DNA of 24,068 nt from IMG/VR virus record IMGVR_UViG_3300020123_000522, positions 1 to 24,068 of that record; one strand, given 5' to 3'. The stretch is from a virus. The notes beneath the pieces were generated by a model. It was not told the origin of the DNA and did not search any database. It worked only from the letters and a program-made list of their open reading frames with translations. A program made the translations under genes and the position numbers. Positions within the stretch are counted from its first letter, which is position 1. Each line of letters opens with the position of its first letter. This document shows, in pieces, positions 1 to 8,726 of the stretch.

Positions 1-1007
1 AAATTAATCGGATGTAAATTTATATCTCTTATTATATTTTCAGGTTTAACAACATCAAACCAATCTCGTTTCATTAAATTCCCTTCTTCAGGAGCTGGAC
101 GTTGTTGTAACTGACCCGCATATTGTAAACTACCAAGAACTTTTAAATAACTGTTCAACACACTTCTCGAAAATCTTGATTTCCAAAATAATCCATCTTG
201 ATAATTCTTAGAACATTCAATCGGTGTTGGTTTATTCTTATCAGTTATCTCAGCTGGAAAACAAATTAATTCATTGTTATCAAGATTAGTCTCAATTAAA
301 AATCCTGATAGGTCTAAAGCATTTAATCTTTGTTGGATGATAATTCTTACACCTATTTCTGGATTGTTCAATCTTGAAAAAACAGTATGTGAATAATAGT
401 TTATAGTTGTTGTTCTTTCAACCAATGATGCTGCTTTCTTTGGATTTTGTGGATCATCAAGAATTATAAAATCAGCACCAGATCCTGTAACCGCACCGCC
501 CGTTCCAACCGATTTTCTGAAACCGCCGTTTGAATTTTGAAAAAACTCTTTTGAATCTTGAAATTTACTCATCTTAAAACAGTCTCCAAATATATTTTGA
601 AACCAACCTGAATTAATAAGATCTTTACTTCTTTGAGCATGTTCTAACGCTAATGATTCTGCATAACTAACACAAATAAATTTTAAATTAGGGTAATTAA
701 TCCAACACCAAACTGGAAATATAATTGTTGTAATCATACTCTTAGAACTACGAAAAGGGACATTGATGATTAAGTCTTTTGTTCTCGCTTTCTTTTGAGT
801 AATTCTTAAAACTTCATCTTGTAATCTATCACAAATATATTTGATATGCCAATTGTCATTATATGCCTCTCCTTGATGCAAAACTTCAAAAGCTTTCTTA
901 AAAAATTCATAATAAGATTTCTTATAAATAAATTTCTCAAGTTCAAATTCAAAAGTTTCATCAAGATCAAACTTTTTAAGCAGAAAGCTGTAATCTTTTT
1001 CTTTCAT
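1..1007 (-). CDS. Terminase large subunit (TerL), 3' end outside window
   Basis: The packaging motor ATPase is read directly from the minus strand; 335 codons are present and the frame is still open at the window edge. A Walker A-like loop PFRSSKS lies at residues 84-90, the Walker B FIILDDP at 180-186, and a coupling-type motif IIIQQRLN near 222-229. The stretch QYAGQLQQRPAPEEG (295-309) is the usual linker before the nuclease domain, which lies outside the window. The ATG at 1007-1005 is chosen because it is the first in frame; it overlaps the end of the upstream TerS-like gene by 32 nt, which suggests translational coupling. Family known: TerL ATPase plus RNase H-like nuclease cuts concatemers and pumps DNA into the prohead. 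Only the ATPase half can be judged here. Confidence 0.93.
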   Translation of the reverse strand, partial: MKEKDYSFLLKKFDLDETFEFELEKFIYKKSYYEFFKKAFEVLHQGEAYNDNWHIKYICDRLQDEVLRITQKKARTKDLIINVPFRSSKSMITTIIFPVWCWINYPNLKFICVSYAESLALEHAQRSKDLINSGWFQNIFGDCFKMSKFQDSKEFFQNSNGGFRKSVGTGGAVTGSGADFIILDDPQNPKKAASLVERTTTINYYSHTVFSRLNNPEIGVRIIIQQRLNALDLSGFLIETNLDNNELICFPAEITDKNKPTPIECSKNYQDGLFWKSRFSRSVLNSYLKVLGSLQYAGQLQQRPAPEEGNLMKRDWFDVVKPENIIRDINLHPIN

Positions 1008-1734
1008 TCTTATCATCCATTCTTTTCAAAATACTAAACAGCTCTTTTTGTTCTTCTTTAGTTAAATTATCTAATCCATAAGTTACAAATTCTTCATCTT
1101 CTTGTTCATAGATATTATTTATCTGAACTTCAAAAATATCACTTCCAATATTATTAAGATTCTCTTTTGCACGCAATACTTTCATTGCTACTTTTGGTGC
1201 TTCTAATTCAATTAGTTTCTTATAAAGTTCATCATATCTTTCTCCATGGTCTAATACAATTGTCCTTATTTGATTTTCATCTTTATCTTTAGCTAATTCT
1301 TCATAGCACCAATCGGTAGCTCTCATAGCTATACTGAAACTTATTTTGTAAATTCTTACTAATTCATTTGCTATCGCTTCTTTGTCATAACCGTCTACTT
1401 TTAATTCAAGAGCTTTTGTTAAAAATTCTCTTGTGACTAATTTATTATTAGTTCCTTTTAATGGATTACTTTCAAAAAATTTTGCTTTTTTCTTTTTTGA
1501 TTCATCAACTTTTGTTTTTGTTTTTATGACAGGTTTTTCTATTTTTTTTAATTCAATAAGATATTGTCTTACTTTCTGATATTCTTTAACTACTAAATGT
1601 TTGTTTTTATTTCTAAAACTTTCAATATAATCTCCCTCTGGATTAAGCCATGTAAAAAAGAATTCATTATTATCATCCTTATCTGGAGCATTTAAAAATT
1701 GCAAATAGTCAATACTAACTTTTTTTTTAGCCAC
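976..1734 (-). CDS. Probable terminase small subunit
   Basis: This 252-aa protein lies directly upstream of TerL and overlaps it. Residues 1-95 are lysine-rich with no recognised motif. Residues about 100-150 form a helical region (TREFLTKALELKVDGY...) that could be a helix-turn-helix. The C-terminal half has the pattern of phage small terminase proteins: a HGERYDELYKKLIEL helix, then a KENLNNIG segment, then a hydrophobic patch (DIFEVQINNIYE), then LTKEEQKELFSIL near the end. In other phages such proteins recognise the packaging site and feed DNA to TerL. The function rests mainly on gene order and the C-terminal pattern, so it is less sure than TerL. Confidence 0.6.
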   Translation of the reverse strand: MAKKKVSIDYLQFLNAPDKDDNNEFFFTWLNPEGDYIESFRNKNKHLVVKEYQKVRQYLIELKKIEKPVIKTKTKVDESKKKKAKFFESNPLKGTNNKLVTREFLTKALELKVDGYDKEAIANELVRIYKISFSIAMRATDWCYEELAKDKDENQIRTIVLDHGERYDELYKKLIELEAPKVAMKVLRAKENLNNIGSDIFEVQINNIYEQEDEEFVTYGLDNLTKEEQKELFSILKRMDDKNERKRLQLSA

Positions 1735-1755
1735 TTAATTTCATATCACTATTCA

Positions 1756-2049
1756 CTATTTATATTTGATTCCATGTTTGCGACTAAAATGTTCTTTCTC
1801 AAATTTAGGCAATCCCGGAAATATCTCTTTCTTAAAATGATTCAAATTCCTTTCAGTAGATTCTTTTTTGCTTCTTCCATTTTTATGTTTTGCTTGAATT
1901 ACAGTAACTATTGTCCCCAATAACTTAAGTTTATGCTTCTTTGAATTAGGACAAATAAGTTTTGATTCTTCACTTTGAACATCTCCTTTTTTATTGCATA
2001 AAATACAATTTTCATTGTCACTACGATTTTCGCACCAAAAATTGTTCAT
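1756..2049 (-). CDS. Small putative zinc-binding protein
   Basis: I do not recognise a family for this 97-aa protein. The N-terminal third has cysteines at about residues 6, 15, 18 and 33 (WCEN, CILCNKKG, LICPNS), spaced like a small zinc ribbon. The rest is strongly basic (KHKNGRSKKES), which fits nucleic-acid binding. It sits between the RuvC-like gene (2 nt gap) and the TerS-like gene (21 nt gap) and shares their transcript, so a role in DNA processing or packaging is possible but not shown. Confidence 0.6.
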   Translation of the reverse strand: MNNFWCENRSDNENCILCNKKGDVQSEESKLICPNSKKHKLKLLGTIVTVIQAKHKNGRSKKESTERNLNHFKKEIFPGLPKFEKEHFSRKHGIKYK

Positions 2050-2051
2050 TC

Positions 2052-2618
2052 TTATTTATTTGTTCTTCTTAAATATTCAGCCATTAAAAGAGCATCTATA
2101 ATCCCATAATGCTCATTACGACTTCTTTTTGTTGGTATAAAATTCACATTAGGAAAAAGTCTTTTAGCAACTAAAAGAGCTGTTGATTTTGTATCTGTCT
2201 TTTCTTTAAATCCATCTGGAATTTTTTTACCAGTAATTTTATCTTTTTTAAATTTCTGAACTGTATCTGTTTTAAGATGAGTTCCTTCAAAAATATTCTT
2301 TTGCCAAGATTTACTGTGAACTAATGTGAATGGTAATGAATATGCTGTAGAAAAACATTCTAAAATAGCTTTTCCTCTACTAAAAGTCCAATTTGATTTT
2401 GCACTCATTTCAAACATACTCGCCACATCTTCTATAGCTATATGACAATCATATTGGATAAATGATTCAAATAAATCACTTATAGCTGATAAATCATATT
2501 CTTCTTTTATAAGAAAATTTTTAATCAAAAAAATATCAACTTCTTTATTTTCATGAAGAATAACTATAGCTCCATCTTTGCCAGGATCACATCCTATATA
2601 AACTTTTTCTTTGTTCAT
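2052..2618 (-). CDS. RuvC-like Holliday junction resolvase
   Basis: This 188-aa protein has the RNase H-fold pattern of RuvC-type resolvases. An acidic first strand GCDPGKDGAI holds the first catalytic Asp (residue 11). AIEDVASMF holds the Glu after strand 4 (about residue 62). TDTKSTALLVAKRLFP matches the helix conserved in RuvC proteins, and GIIDALLMAEYLRR supplies the last Asp. The family cuts four-way junctions; in phages it debranches replicating DNA before packaging, which fits the terminase genes just downstream. The start ATG overlaps the stop of the homing-endonuclease gene by 4 nt. RuvC length in bacteria is similar (about 170-190 aa). Confidence 0.85.
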   Translation of the reverse strand: MNKEKVYIGCDPGKDGAIVILHENKEVDIFLIKNFLIKEEYDLSAISDLFESFIQYDCHIAIEDVASMFEMSAKSNWTFSRGKAILECFSTAYSLPFTLVHSKSWQKNIFEGTHLKTDTVQKFKKDKITGKKIPDGFKEKTDTKSTALLVAKRLFPNVNFIPTKRSRNEHYGIIDALLMAEYLRRTNK

Positions 2619-3415
2619 TTTTTTAATTTACAATTATTAAAATGATGAGTCATCATTCCAGATTTTCCACCAGATTTTCCACAATAAGGACAAATAACTA
2701 TTTCAGCTAAACTAATTTTAACAAAATCTTTCATTGGAACACCTTTATTCCAAGAAGGTTTACCTTTTTTAGATTTACCCGTTTTTTCAGAACCTTTTTT
2801 AACAAATTCTGATGTTTCTTTTGTTAAACCTTTATTCCAAACAACTCCTTCGTTTTTAAAATATTTTTTACGACCATTTGACACTTTTTTTCCAATAAGA
2901 TCTTTTGTTTTTAAACCTTTATTCCAAGGTTCAACACCTTTTCTTTTTTCTGACATTTTCTTACGACTTTCTAAAGAATGTTTTTTATCTTTCATAGGCT
3001 TTCTCAATTTATTTTTATCTCTCATTGATTCAAGACCTTCTTTTGAAAAATTATGTTTTTTACCTTTTTCTATTATTTGCAATGCTCTTTTTTTTCTTAT
3101 TTTAATTTTAGTTTCTTCATGTAATTTACCACCATTACCGCCTTGTCTTAAATTATAACCAAATTTACTATTTGTAGCAAGATATGTTCTAATCCAAAAA
3201 ATTTCTTTACTATCAAGTTCAATTTGATCTAAAGCTGTATCTATACATTCAACTATAAAATTTTCTTTACCGTGTTTTTTAATTGCTTTTGAAATATAAG
3301 ATTTAGGTTTTGTTTTATAACAAAAATGTCCTTTAATTCTTTCACTTATTTGATGAATAGTCTGCCCTATATAAACTTTCTTACTTATAAGATTTGTTAT
3401 TTTATAGATATACAT
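2615..3415 (-). CDS. GIY-YIG homing endonuclease with WNKG repeats and zinc finger
   Basis: This 266-aa protein starts with a GIY-YIG nuclease domain (residues 1-95). YIYKITNL and KVYIGQT carry the two signature strands, Arg follows at SERIKGH, AIKKHGKENF is the second helix, and the catalytic Glu is in SKEIFWIRTY. The middle is lysine-rich DNA-binding linker with three NUMOD3-type WNKG motifs (PWNKGL, VWNKGL, SWNKGV). The C-terminus carries a C2HC-like finger (CPYCGKSGG ... HHFNNCK). The family makes site-specific breaks in intronless alleles so that its own gene is copied in. Here it is free-standing, squeezed between the 159-aa gene (1 nt away) and the resolvase gene. No intron boundary is visible. 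Confidence 0.93.
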   Translation of the reverse strand: MYIYKITNLISKKVYIGQTIHQISERIKGHFCYKTKPKSYISKAIKKHGKENFIVECIDTALDQIELDSKEIFWIRTYLATNSKFGYNLRQGGNGGKLHEETKIKIRKKRALQIIEKGKKHNFSKEGLESMRDKNKLRKPMKDKKHSLESRKKMSEKRKGVEPWNKGLKTKDLIGKKVSNGRKKYFKNEGVVWNKGLTKETSEFVKKGSEKTGKSKKGKPSWNKGVPMKDFVKISLAEIVICPYCGKSGGKSGMMTHHFNNCKLKK

Positions 3416-3895
3416 TTATTTTTTATTACTCATTTTATTTAAAAATTTTCTTTGCTCATCATTTAATGATTCTTCACCTTTCTTACTTATTTGTTCTAAG
3501 ATGTTATCTAATTTCTTATCTTCATCTTCAACAATTTTCATATTTACAGGCAACTCACCTGTCTCAAAATAATTAAGAGCATCTTGTCCAAAAAGAGTTT
3601 CAACTACAGTTTCACTTTCTTCATCAAAAATTGTAGCATAAGGTTCATAAACACCTACTTGCAAACTGTTCTTTAATGCGAATTGAATAACTTGAATTGT
3701 CAAATTAGCAGCAAATGTAGGTGCTGCATTAACTTCAAAAGCCAAAGCTATTTCTTTATTTCTTTGTTCTAAAACAATTGAAGCATATATGCATACAAAA
3801 ATAATATTATGCTCATCGTCAAATTCTATATGACAAAAACCATTATTTGCTAAATAATTTGTCAAATTGCTTAAAATTCTTGTTTCTTTTTTCAT
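3416..3895 (-). CDS. Hypothetical protein with rhomboid-tail-like C-terminus
   Basis: This 159-aa protein has no family I can name. Residues 1-110 look like an alpha/beta domain with alternating hydrophobic strands (NIIFVCIYASIVLEQ; IALAFEVNAAPTF). The last 35 residues (LDNILEQISKKGEESLNDEQRKF) match the pattern of a short C-terminal helix pair found in some bacterial rhomboid-related proteins, in which a repeated 'L..IL..I...G..SL...E' motif recurs; this is a weak similarity. It lies between the two homing-endonuclease loci, so it is one of the genes they may have invaded around. Confidence 0.6.
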   Translation of the reverse strand: MKKETRILSNLTNYLANNGFCHIEFDDEHNIIFVCIYASIVLEQRNKEIALAFEVNAAPTFAANLTIQVIQFALKNSLQVGVYEPYATIFDEESETVVETLFGQDALNYFETGELPVNMKIVEDEDKKLDNILEQISKKGEESLNDEQRKFLNKMSNKK

Positions 3896-3907
3896 AATGC
3901 AAAATTA

Positions 3908-4336
3908 CTAAATTTTAGGTTTATTTTTAAATAAATTTCTACGTCTTAATTTTTCAGCTTCAATATCGATATTTGGATTTTGATAACAGTGGTCATTATG
4001 TATTAATTTAAGATTACCCATATCAGTAATTTTACCACAGTGAATGCAAGCTTCTTTTTTAATATTTTCTCTTTTCTTATATTTTATTCCAAATTCTTTT
4101 TTAATTTCACTATTTTTCTTTCTCTTTTCTAAAGATGACTTTGAAGGTTTTCGAATTTGTTTTTCTACTTCGATGTTAATGTTTGGATTTTGATAACAAT
4201 GTTCATTATGAAATCTTTCAATATTTGTACAAGAAGCAATTTTACCACAATGAACACAAATAGCTATTTTTTTAGGAACACCTTTAAGTGGACTAACTTT
4301 ACCATCTAATTTTCTTTGTCTTTGAGCTTTACTCAT
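3908..4336 (-). CDS. Double zinc-finger protein, detached tail of a GIY-YIG endonuclease
   Basis: This 142-aa protein has two near-identical finger units: CVHCGKIASCTNIERFHNEH followed by CYQNPNINIE, and CIHCGKITDMGNLKLIHNDH followed by CYQNPNIDIE. Each has a CxxC pair plus His/Cys at the far end. No nuclease motif is present. Its start overlaps the stop of the preceding 110-aa GIY-YIG gene by 4 nt (ATGA), and that protein ends in NNPNINIIKKI, a broken copy of the same repeat. I infer that the two are halves of one former homing endonuclease, with this gene carrying the DNA-recognition tail. It could still act together with the nuclease half as a two-part enzyme. Confidence 0.75.
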   Translation of the reverse strand: MSKAQRQRKLDGKVSPLKGVPKKIAICVHCGKIASCTNIERFHNEHCYQNPNINIEVEKQIRKPSKSSLEKRKKNSEIKKEFGIKYKKRENIKKEACIHCGKITDMGNLKLIHNDHCYQNPNIDIEAEKLRRRNLFKNKPKI

Positions 4337-4665
4337 ATTTTTTTAATAATATTAATATTTGGATTATTAGTAAAAACATCGCTTGATTCTCCACCTATTG
4401 TAATATTATAACCAAATTGTCTATTAGTTGACATATAAGTTCTAATCCAAAAAATTTCTTTTGAAGATAATTCTTCTTTTGAAGAAGCAGAATCTATTTG
4501 AATCCATGAAAAATTTTCTTTTCCATGTTTTTGAATAGCTTTACAAATAAGCATTTTAGAATCTTTTGAATTTTCATGACATATTTTTCGTAATTCTAAA
4601 ATTCTAATAGTTTGTCCAATATAAACTTTATTGTTTAGTAAATTTGTAGCTTTATAAATTATCAT
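4333..4665 (-). CDS. GIY-YIG nuclease domain (homing endonuclease, split or truncated)
   Basis: This 110-aa protein is almost only a GIY-YIG domain. IIYKATNL and KVYIGQT are the signature strands, LELRKICHEN holds the Arg region, AIQKHGKENFSW the second helix, and SKEIFWIRTYMSTN the catalytic Glu. It closely parallels the nuclease at 2615-3415 (shared KHGKENF, SKEIFWIRTY, QFGYN / KFGYN), so the two are paralogues. The DNA-binding tail expected after residue 95 is missing; the end NNPNINIIKKI echoes the finger repeats encoded by the next gene, with which it overlaps by ATGA. A small deletion or frameshift could have produced the split. The gene sits just after SbcC. Confidence 0.85.
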   Translation of the reverse strand: MIIYKATNLLNNKVYIGQTIRILELRKICHENSKDSKMLICKAIQKHGKENFSWIQIDSASSKEELSSKEIFWIRTYMSTNRQFGYNITIGGESSDVFTNNPNINIIKKI

Positions 4666-4675
4666 TTGTATATAA

Positions 4676-6763
4676 TTAATTTAATAATAATTTAGAAATT
4701 CCAAATTCTTTTTCAACAACAACTTTATTGAAATCAATATTTTCATTTGCATTACTATGAGCTATTATCATAATGGTTTTATTTAACTTATTCAAACCAT
4801 TAATAACACTATTCAAACCTTCTGCATCTACACTCTCAAGGACTTCATCACAAGCAAGAAAATTCAATCCACCCGTTTTAGAAGTCATATTGATAATGTT
4901 TTGCATTGATAATATAGAAGAAATATCTGCACAAGCTTTTTCGCCACCTGAAAATTTTCCAAAAGTTTCCGAAGTTATTCCATTATCACGACTTAGTTCT
5001 ATAGTAATTTCTTCTTTTGTTTTTTTATTTGAAAGTTCACGAAATCCATCTATTGAAACTAATAATTCTACTCCCATCTTTTCAAGATAAAAATTTGCCT
5101 GTGATTCAATTGTCTCCAAACTCTTATTTGCCAAAAATGATTTAAAGGATTTAAACCTTTGATACCACTCGTTTTTCTGAGCTAATTCTACTTGCAAAAT
5201 ATCAGTATCATCCATGATTTTTTTCATTTTAGATTCCTCTAAAACTATTTTATCATTAATGATTGCAATCTCAGCAACTTTATTTTCTTCTCTGACATTC
5301 AAGATTTGCGCCTCAAATGATTTTATGGTCTCTTGTGTATTATCTATTGTCTTACGCTTAAATTGCATATCTTGCATGTTTCTTGCAATATTAGCATTAC
5401 AATTATCAATCAATCCTTGGATCTTAGTATTCTCTCTTATTTTTTCAGTCCTTAATCTTTCAAGCTCGTCTATTCGCTTTTTGATTTTATTAGCTTCTTC
5501 AGTACTTTTATTTTGATCTTCTTTGATCTTTAAATCAATAGCTTCTATTTCTTCTCTTAATTTATTTCTAACAACTCTTTGCTCTGATAAAAGTTTTTCG
5601 CTTTTTTGTTTTTCTTTTTCAAAAAGTTTAACTTCTTTTTTTGCAGCTTCAACATCAAAATCTGAATCAGCTAAAATAAAATGATGTTTGCATTTTGGAC
5701 ATTCAATTTCTCCACTTATATACTTTTCTAATTGAACTGCTTCTTTATGAAAACCATCTATTTCTTTCTCATATTGAGTTATCAATTTTTTATTCTCACT
5801 TTCTTTTGCTTCAATTACTACAAAATCTCCTTTATAATTAAATATGATTTTTGAATAATCATCTCTTTTCTTTTCAACATCTTTGTTTAATGAATCAATA
5901 TTGTTTTTCAAAGCAACGATCTCAGTTTCTTTAATGAATGTTTTTTTATAAGTCTTTACTTTGTCTTCAAATTCTAACTTAGATGTTTCAAGTTTCTTAA
6001 TTGCTTCTTCACAATCTAATATCTTGTCATTTTCTGTATCAATCTTTAATTGAATGATTTGAATCTTTTCACTTTTCTTTTCATAAGAATCTTCATTCAA
6101 TAAATCTTCAATTTGTTCTTCGAATAATATTATCTTTGTAGAACATTCAACAAGACTTTTTTCTAATTGATTTATCTTACCTTGATCTTCTTTAATGTCT
6201 TTGTCAATTAATGGAAAAACATTATCAATAAAATCAGCTTTTGAAAAACGATTAATGACTTCTTTCTTAGTTGCATCATTTGCTAAGAATAGTGATTGAT
6301 ATGAAAATTTTGAAATCAAATAATAGTTCAACAAATCATCAAATGAGATTCCTAACTCTTCTTCAATAAAATCATTGCTTACACTTGGCTTTAGATCTAT
6401 CAATTGGTTTTGCAATTTACCATTTATAAAGATTTCTACTTTTTGACTTTTTTTCAAATGTAAATATCTTCTTATTTTTAATGTCTTATCTAAAACATTA
6501 TTTTGCATTTCTATTTCTGCAAAACAAGACTCTTCATTATTTGAAATTATCTCTTTTATAGTTTTCACTTTTCGTAAACAATCTCCTGTGATAGCAAATG
6601 TAATAGCGTCTAATATAACTGACTTTCCGGAGCCATTGCTTCTCTTTGCATTCAAATCCTTATTGGTTCCATAAATCATAGTTAAAGAATTATTGACTAT
6701 ATTATAATCAAGATCTTTATATGAAAAGAAATTATTTGCTTTTATAGAAGTTATTTGCCACAT
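4676..6763 (-). CDS. SbcC / T4 gp46-like recombination nuclease ATPase subunit
   Basis: This 695-aa SMC-type ATPase has the Walker A SNGSGKS ending at residue 48, preceded by a short insertion after YGTN as in T4 gp46-type proteins. Two long coiled-coil arms (about 190-350 and 365-570) flank a zinc hook CPKC at 355-358. The ABC signature FSGGEKACADISS comes near residue 600 and the Walker B FLACDEVLES after it, then a D-loop-like SVDAEG and a switch His in IIAHSN. With SbcD/gp47 (7668-8726) it forms the complex that resects DNA ends for recombination-dependent replication. It is separated from SbcD by one nucleotidyltransferase-like gene, 2 nt downstream of that gene. Confidence 0.95.
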   Translation of the reverse strand: MWQITSIKANNFFSYKDLDYNIVNNSLTMIYGTNKDLNAKRSNGSGKSVILDAITFAITGDCLRKVKTIKEIISNNEESCFAEIEMQNNVLDKTLKIRRYLHLKKSQKVEIFINGKLQNQLIDLKPSVSNDFIEEELGISFDDLLNYYLISKFSYQSLFLANDATKKEVINRFSKADFIDNVFPLIDKDIKEDQGKINQLEKSLVECSTKIILFEEQIEDLLNEDSYEKKSEKIQIIQLKIDTENDKILDCEEAIKKLETSKLEFEDKVKTYKKTFIKETEIVALKNNIDSLNKDVEKKRDDYSKIIFNYKGDFVVIEAKESENKKLITQYEKEIDGFHKEAVQLEKYISGEIECPKCKHHFILADSDFDVEAAKKEVKLFEKEKQKSEKLLSEQRVVRNKLREEIEAIDLKIKEDQNKSTEEANKIKKRIDELERLRTEKIRENTKIQGLIDNCNANIARNMQDMQFKRKTIDNTQETIKSFEAQILNVREENKVAEIAIINDKIVLEESKMKKIMDDTDILQVELAQKNEWYQRFKSFKSFLANKSLETIESQANFYLEKMGVELLVSIDGFRELSNKKTKEEITIELSRDNGITSETFGKFSGGEKACADISSILSMQNIINMTSKTGGLNFLACDEVLESVDAEGLNSVINGLNKLNKTIMIIAHSNANENIDFNKVVVEKEFGISKLLLN

Positions 6764-6765
6764 GA

Positions 6766-7677
6766 TTATTCTACTTCAGTTGTTTCGTCATCAAAGTTAT
6801 TAAAAACTCTATCAATAATTGTATTCAAATAAGCTGATGTTAATTTATTTTGCTCAACGCCTCTTAAAATAGAAATTATCTTTCCAAAATAAGCTATATC
6901 AACACCTATCAATTGTTCCTCTAAAACATAAGGATCTTTTAAATTCAATTCACTAACTTGAAATAACATCTTTAAAATTTCACCGGCATTAATGTTCCAA
7001 TTTCTTTTTAAGAATTTTTTCATCCTAATAACTGATGTTAATGGATATTGACTTCCTTGATATTTTAATTGTTTTGTAAGAATAGATTCTAAAGCTGCTT
7101 TGTTAGTAACAAGTCCATCTTCAAATGTAAAATAATTTGTAGCATGAATAAAATCGAATGTTTTATGAATAGCTTCATTGTCGCCATGAAATCTAATCAC
7201 TATTTGAATTTGATCTGATAAACTAATAGCATTAGGTGAAAAGAATTTTGGCACATATTTCATTCCTTCTTTCACTTCATTATTTACTTTCAATCCACCG
7301 GTCTTATTAAGCATCCATAATTTTACTTGATTCTCTTTAAGATTGTTTACAGATATTTTGTAAGCAAAAACAAAATCTTCATCAACACCTTCTTCCTTAA
7401 AATCTCTCAAATAATCTTTTTTCAATTCTCCATAAAGGATTTCAACATCACTTCCAAAAGGTTTGATATAGTATTTTACAAGTTCAACAAGAACATTCCT
7501 ATCTTTTATATAAATATCATAATCATTTATAGGTTCATTCAATAACATTGAAGTTATAGAACCACCACTTACCAATATATTTGATTTAAGACTTTTTCTA
7601 AAATTTTCATCTGTAATGGAACCAACCCATTCTGTAAGTTTTTCAAAAATATTTCTTTCAATAGTTTTTATTTGCAT
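6766..7677 (-). CDS. Nucleotidyltransferase-like protein
   Basis: This 303-aa protein begins with a polymerase-beta-type head: ILVSGGSITSMLL (residues 34-46) matches the GGS helix and NDYDIYI (51-57) the DxD metal motif. The C-terminal part (about 145-300) is conserved-looking (ISLSDQIQIVIRFHG; FDFIHATNY; LKYQGSQYPLTSVIRMKKFLKR; GVDIAYF) and resembles phage proteins of unknown function that share this head. Substrate is unknown: a nucleotide, an RNA end or a protein are all possible. It lies between SbcD (10 nt overlap with the SbcD 3' end) and SbcC (2 nt gap), so it is translated together with that pair and may act with it. Confidence 0.7.
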   Translation of the reverse strand: MQIKTIERNIFEKLTEWVGSITDENFRKSLKSNILVSGGSITSMLLNEPINDYDIYIKDRNVLVELVKYYIKPFGSDVEILYGELKKDYLRDFKEEGVDEDFVFAYKISVNNLKENQVKLWMLNKTGGLKVNNEVKEGMKYVPKFFSPNAISLSDQIQIVIRFHGDNEAIHKTFDFIHATNYFTFEDGLVTNKAALESILTKQLKYQGSQYPLTSVIRMKKFLKRNWNINAGEILKMLFQVSELNLKDPYVLEEQLIGVDIAYFGKIISILRGVEQNKLTSAYLNTIIDRVFNNFDDETTEVE

Positions 7678-8726
7678 AATATTTGATTTAAAATTTGTTC
7701 CAAATATTTATTTCCTAACTTATTGTCTTTTATTTTACCTAACTTGCAAAAATCTCCAAAAGCTTCTTTGATGTTGCTTCTATCATAAATTACTATTTCA
7801 CTACTTTTTTCTGATTTGATAATTGATGTAGATTCAAACTTAACTTCAATTCCAATTTTTGTGAATGGAGTTTTATCGAATGCTTGTAGTTTTTCTTTTT
7901 CACCGGTTAATATTAATCTAACATTATTATATGATGTTTCAACGATCTCTAAAATTTCTGCTAATAAGTTATAATCATCAACATCAGCTTTTATTTTGAT
8001 GTATTCTGGAAATCTGCTTTTAACAAACTTATGACTTCCATCACTATATAAAATAGTGAAACCTTTTAAATTATCTTCTCCAAAATTTTGTGCGAAAGAT
8101 CCACCGATATAGTAAATATTTCCTTGACTTTGTTGTTGATGATAGTGACCTACAAACACCGAATCGTATTGTTTAAATAAGTCTTGTTTAATTTCATTTT
8201 CAACACCACTACCGTCATTATTAGTAACTCCATTAATTGAAATGTGAGTCAATAAAATATTGATTCTTTTTTTATCAATAGACTTTGAAAGTTTTTCAAG
8301 ACGTTCTAAATAACTTCCATTCTCTTTAAAATATGGTAAAAAAGCAAATCCAAAATTTTCATTATCAAAAACATGTCTAACAACTTCTTTATGAAAAATG
8401 CAAGCTCCATGTTTATCAATTCCAGATAAATAACTACTTTCACTTTCTAAGTGAGTTCTATCGTGATTTCCATCGATTCCTATTAAATCAATTTCATTAT
8501 CATTTATCAATTTAAAAATCTCACTCATCTCATTAATTACGAGCTCTGGTTGAGCTTCTCTTGAATGGACAAAATCTCCTAAATGGAATATCAATTTTAT
8601 ATCAAGCTCTTTACATAAATCAATAGCTTGTTGAAAAATATCTTTCACCAACTCAATGTTGTTTTTATGAAGATGAGTGTCCGTCATCATCAAAGCTACC
8701 GGATATATATTTTTAGATTTTGTCAT
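7668..8726 (-). CDS. SbcD / T4 gp47-like nuclease subunit
   Basis: This 352-aa calcineurin-like phosphoesterase shows all core motifs in order: MMTDTHLH (residues 13-20), LGDFVHSR (about 45-52), GIDGNHDRTH (about 82-91), LLTHISING (about 159-167) and FVGHYHQQQ (about 191-199). These supply the Asp/His/Asn ligands for two Mn ions. The C-terminal 130 residues form the capping domain. Partner is the SbcC-like ATPase at 4676-6763. The start ATG lies directly after the stop of the upstream 110-aa gene. In T4 the gp46/gp47 pair makes 3' single strands for UvsX-type strand exchange; the host or another phage gene would supply the recombinase, which I do not see here. Confidence 0.95.
   Translation of the reverse strand: MTKSKNIYPVALMMTDTHLHKNNIELVKDIFQQAIDLCKELDIKLIFHLGDFVHSREAQPELVINEMSEIFKLINDNEIDLIGIDGNHDRTHLESESSYLSGIDKHGACIFHKEVVRHVFDNENFGFAFLPYFKENGSYLERLEKLSKSIDKKRINILLTHISINGVTNNDGSGVENEIKQDLFKQYDSVFVGHYHQQQSQGNIYYIGGSFAQNFGEDNLKGFTILYSDGSHKFVKSRFPEYIKIKADVDDYNLLAEILEIVETSYNNVRLILTGEKEKLQAFDKTPFTKIGIEVKFESTSIIKSEKSSEIVIYDRSNIKEAFGDFCKLGKIKDNKLGNKYLEQILNQILCK

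Noticed and set aside
2615-4665. Group I intron hosting the GIY-YIG genes
   Set aside because: The flanking genes are each complete and no broken exon pair is visible, so the endonucleases are free-standing.
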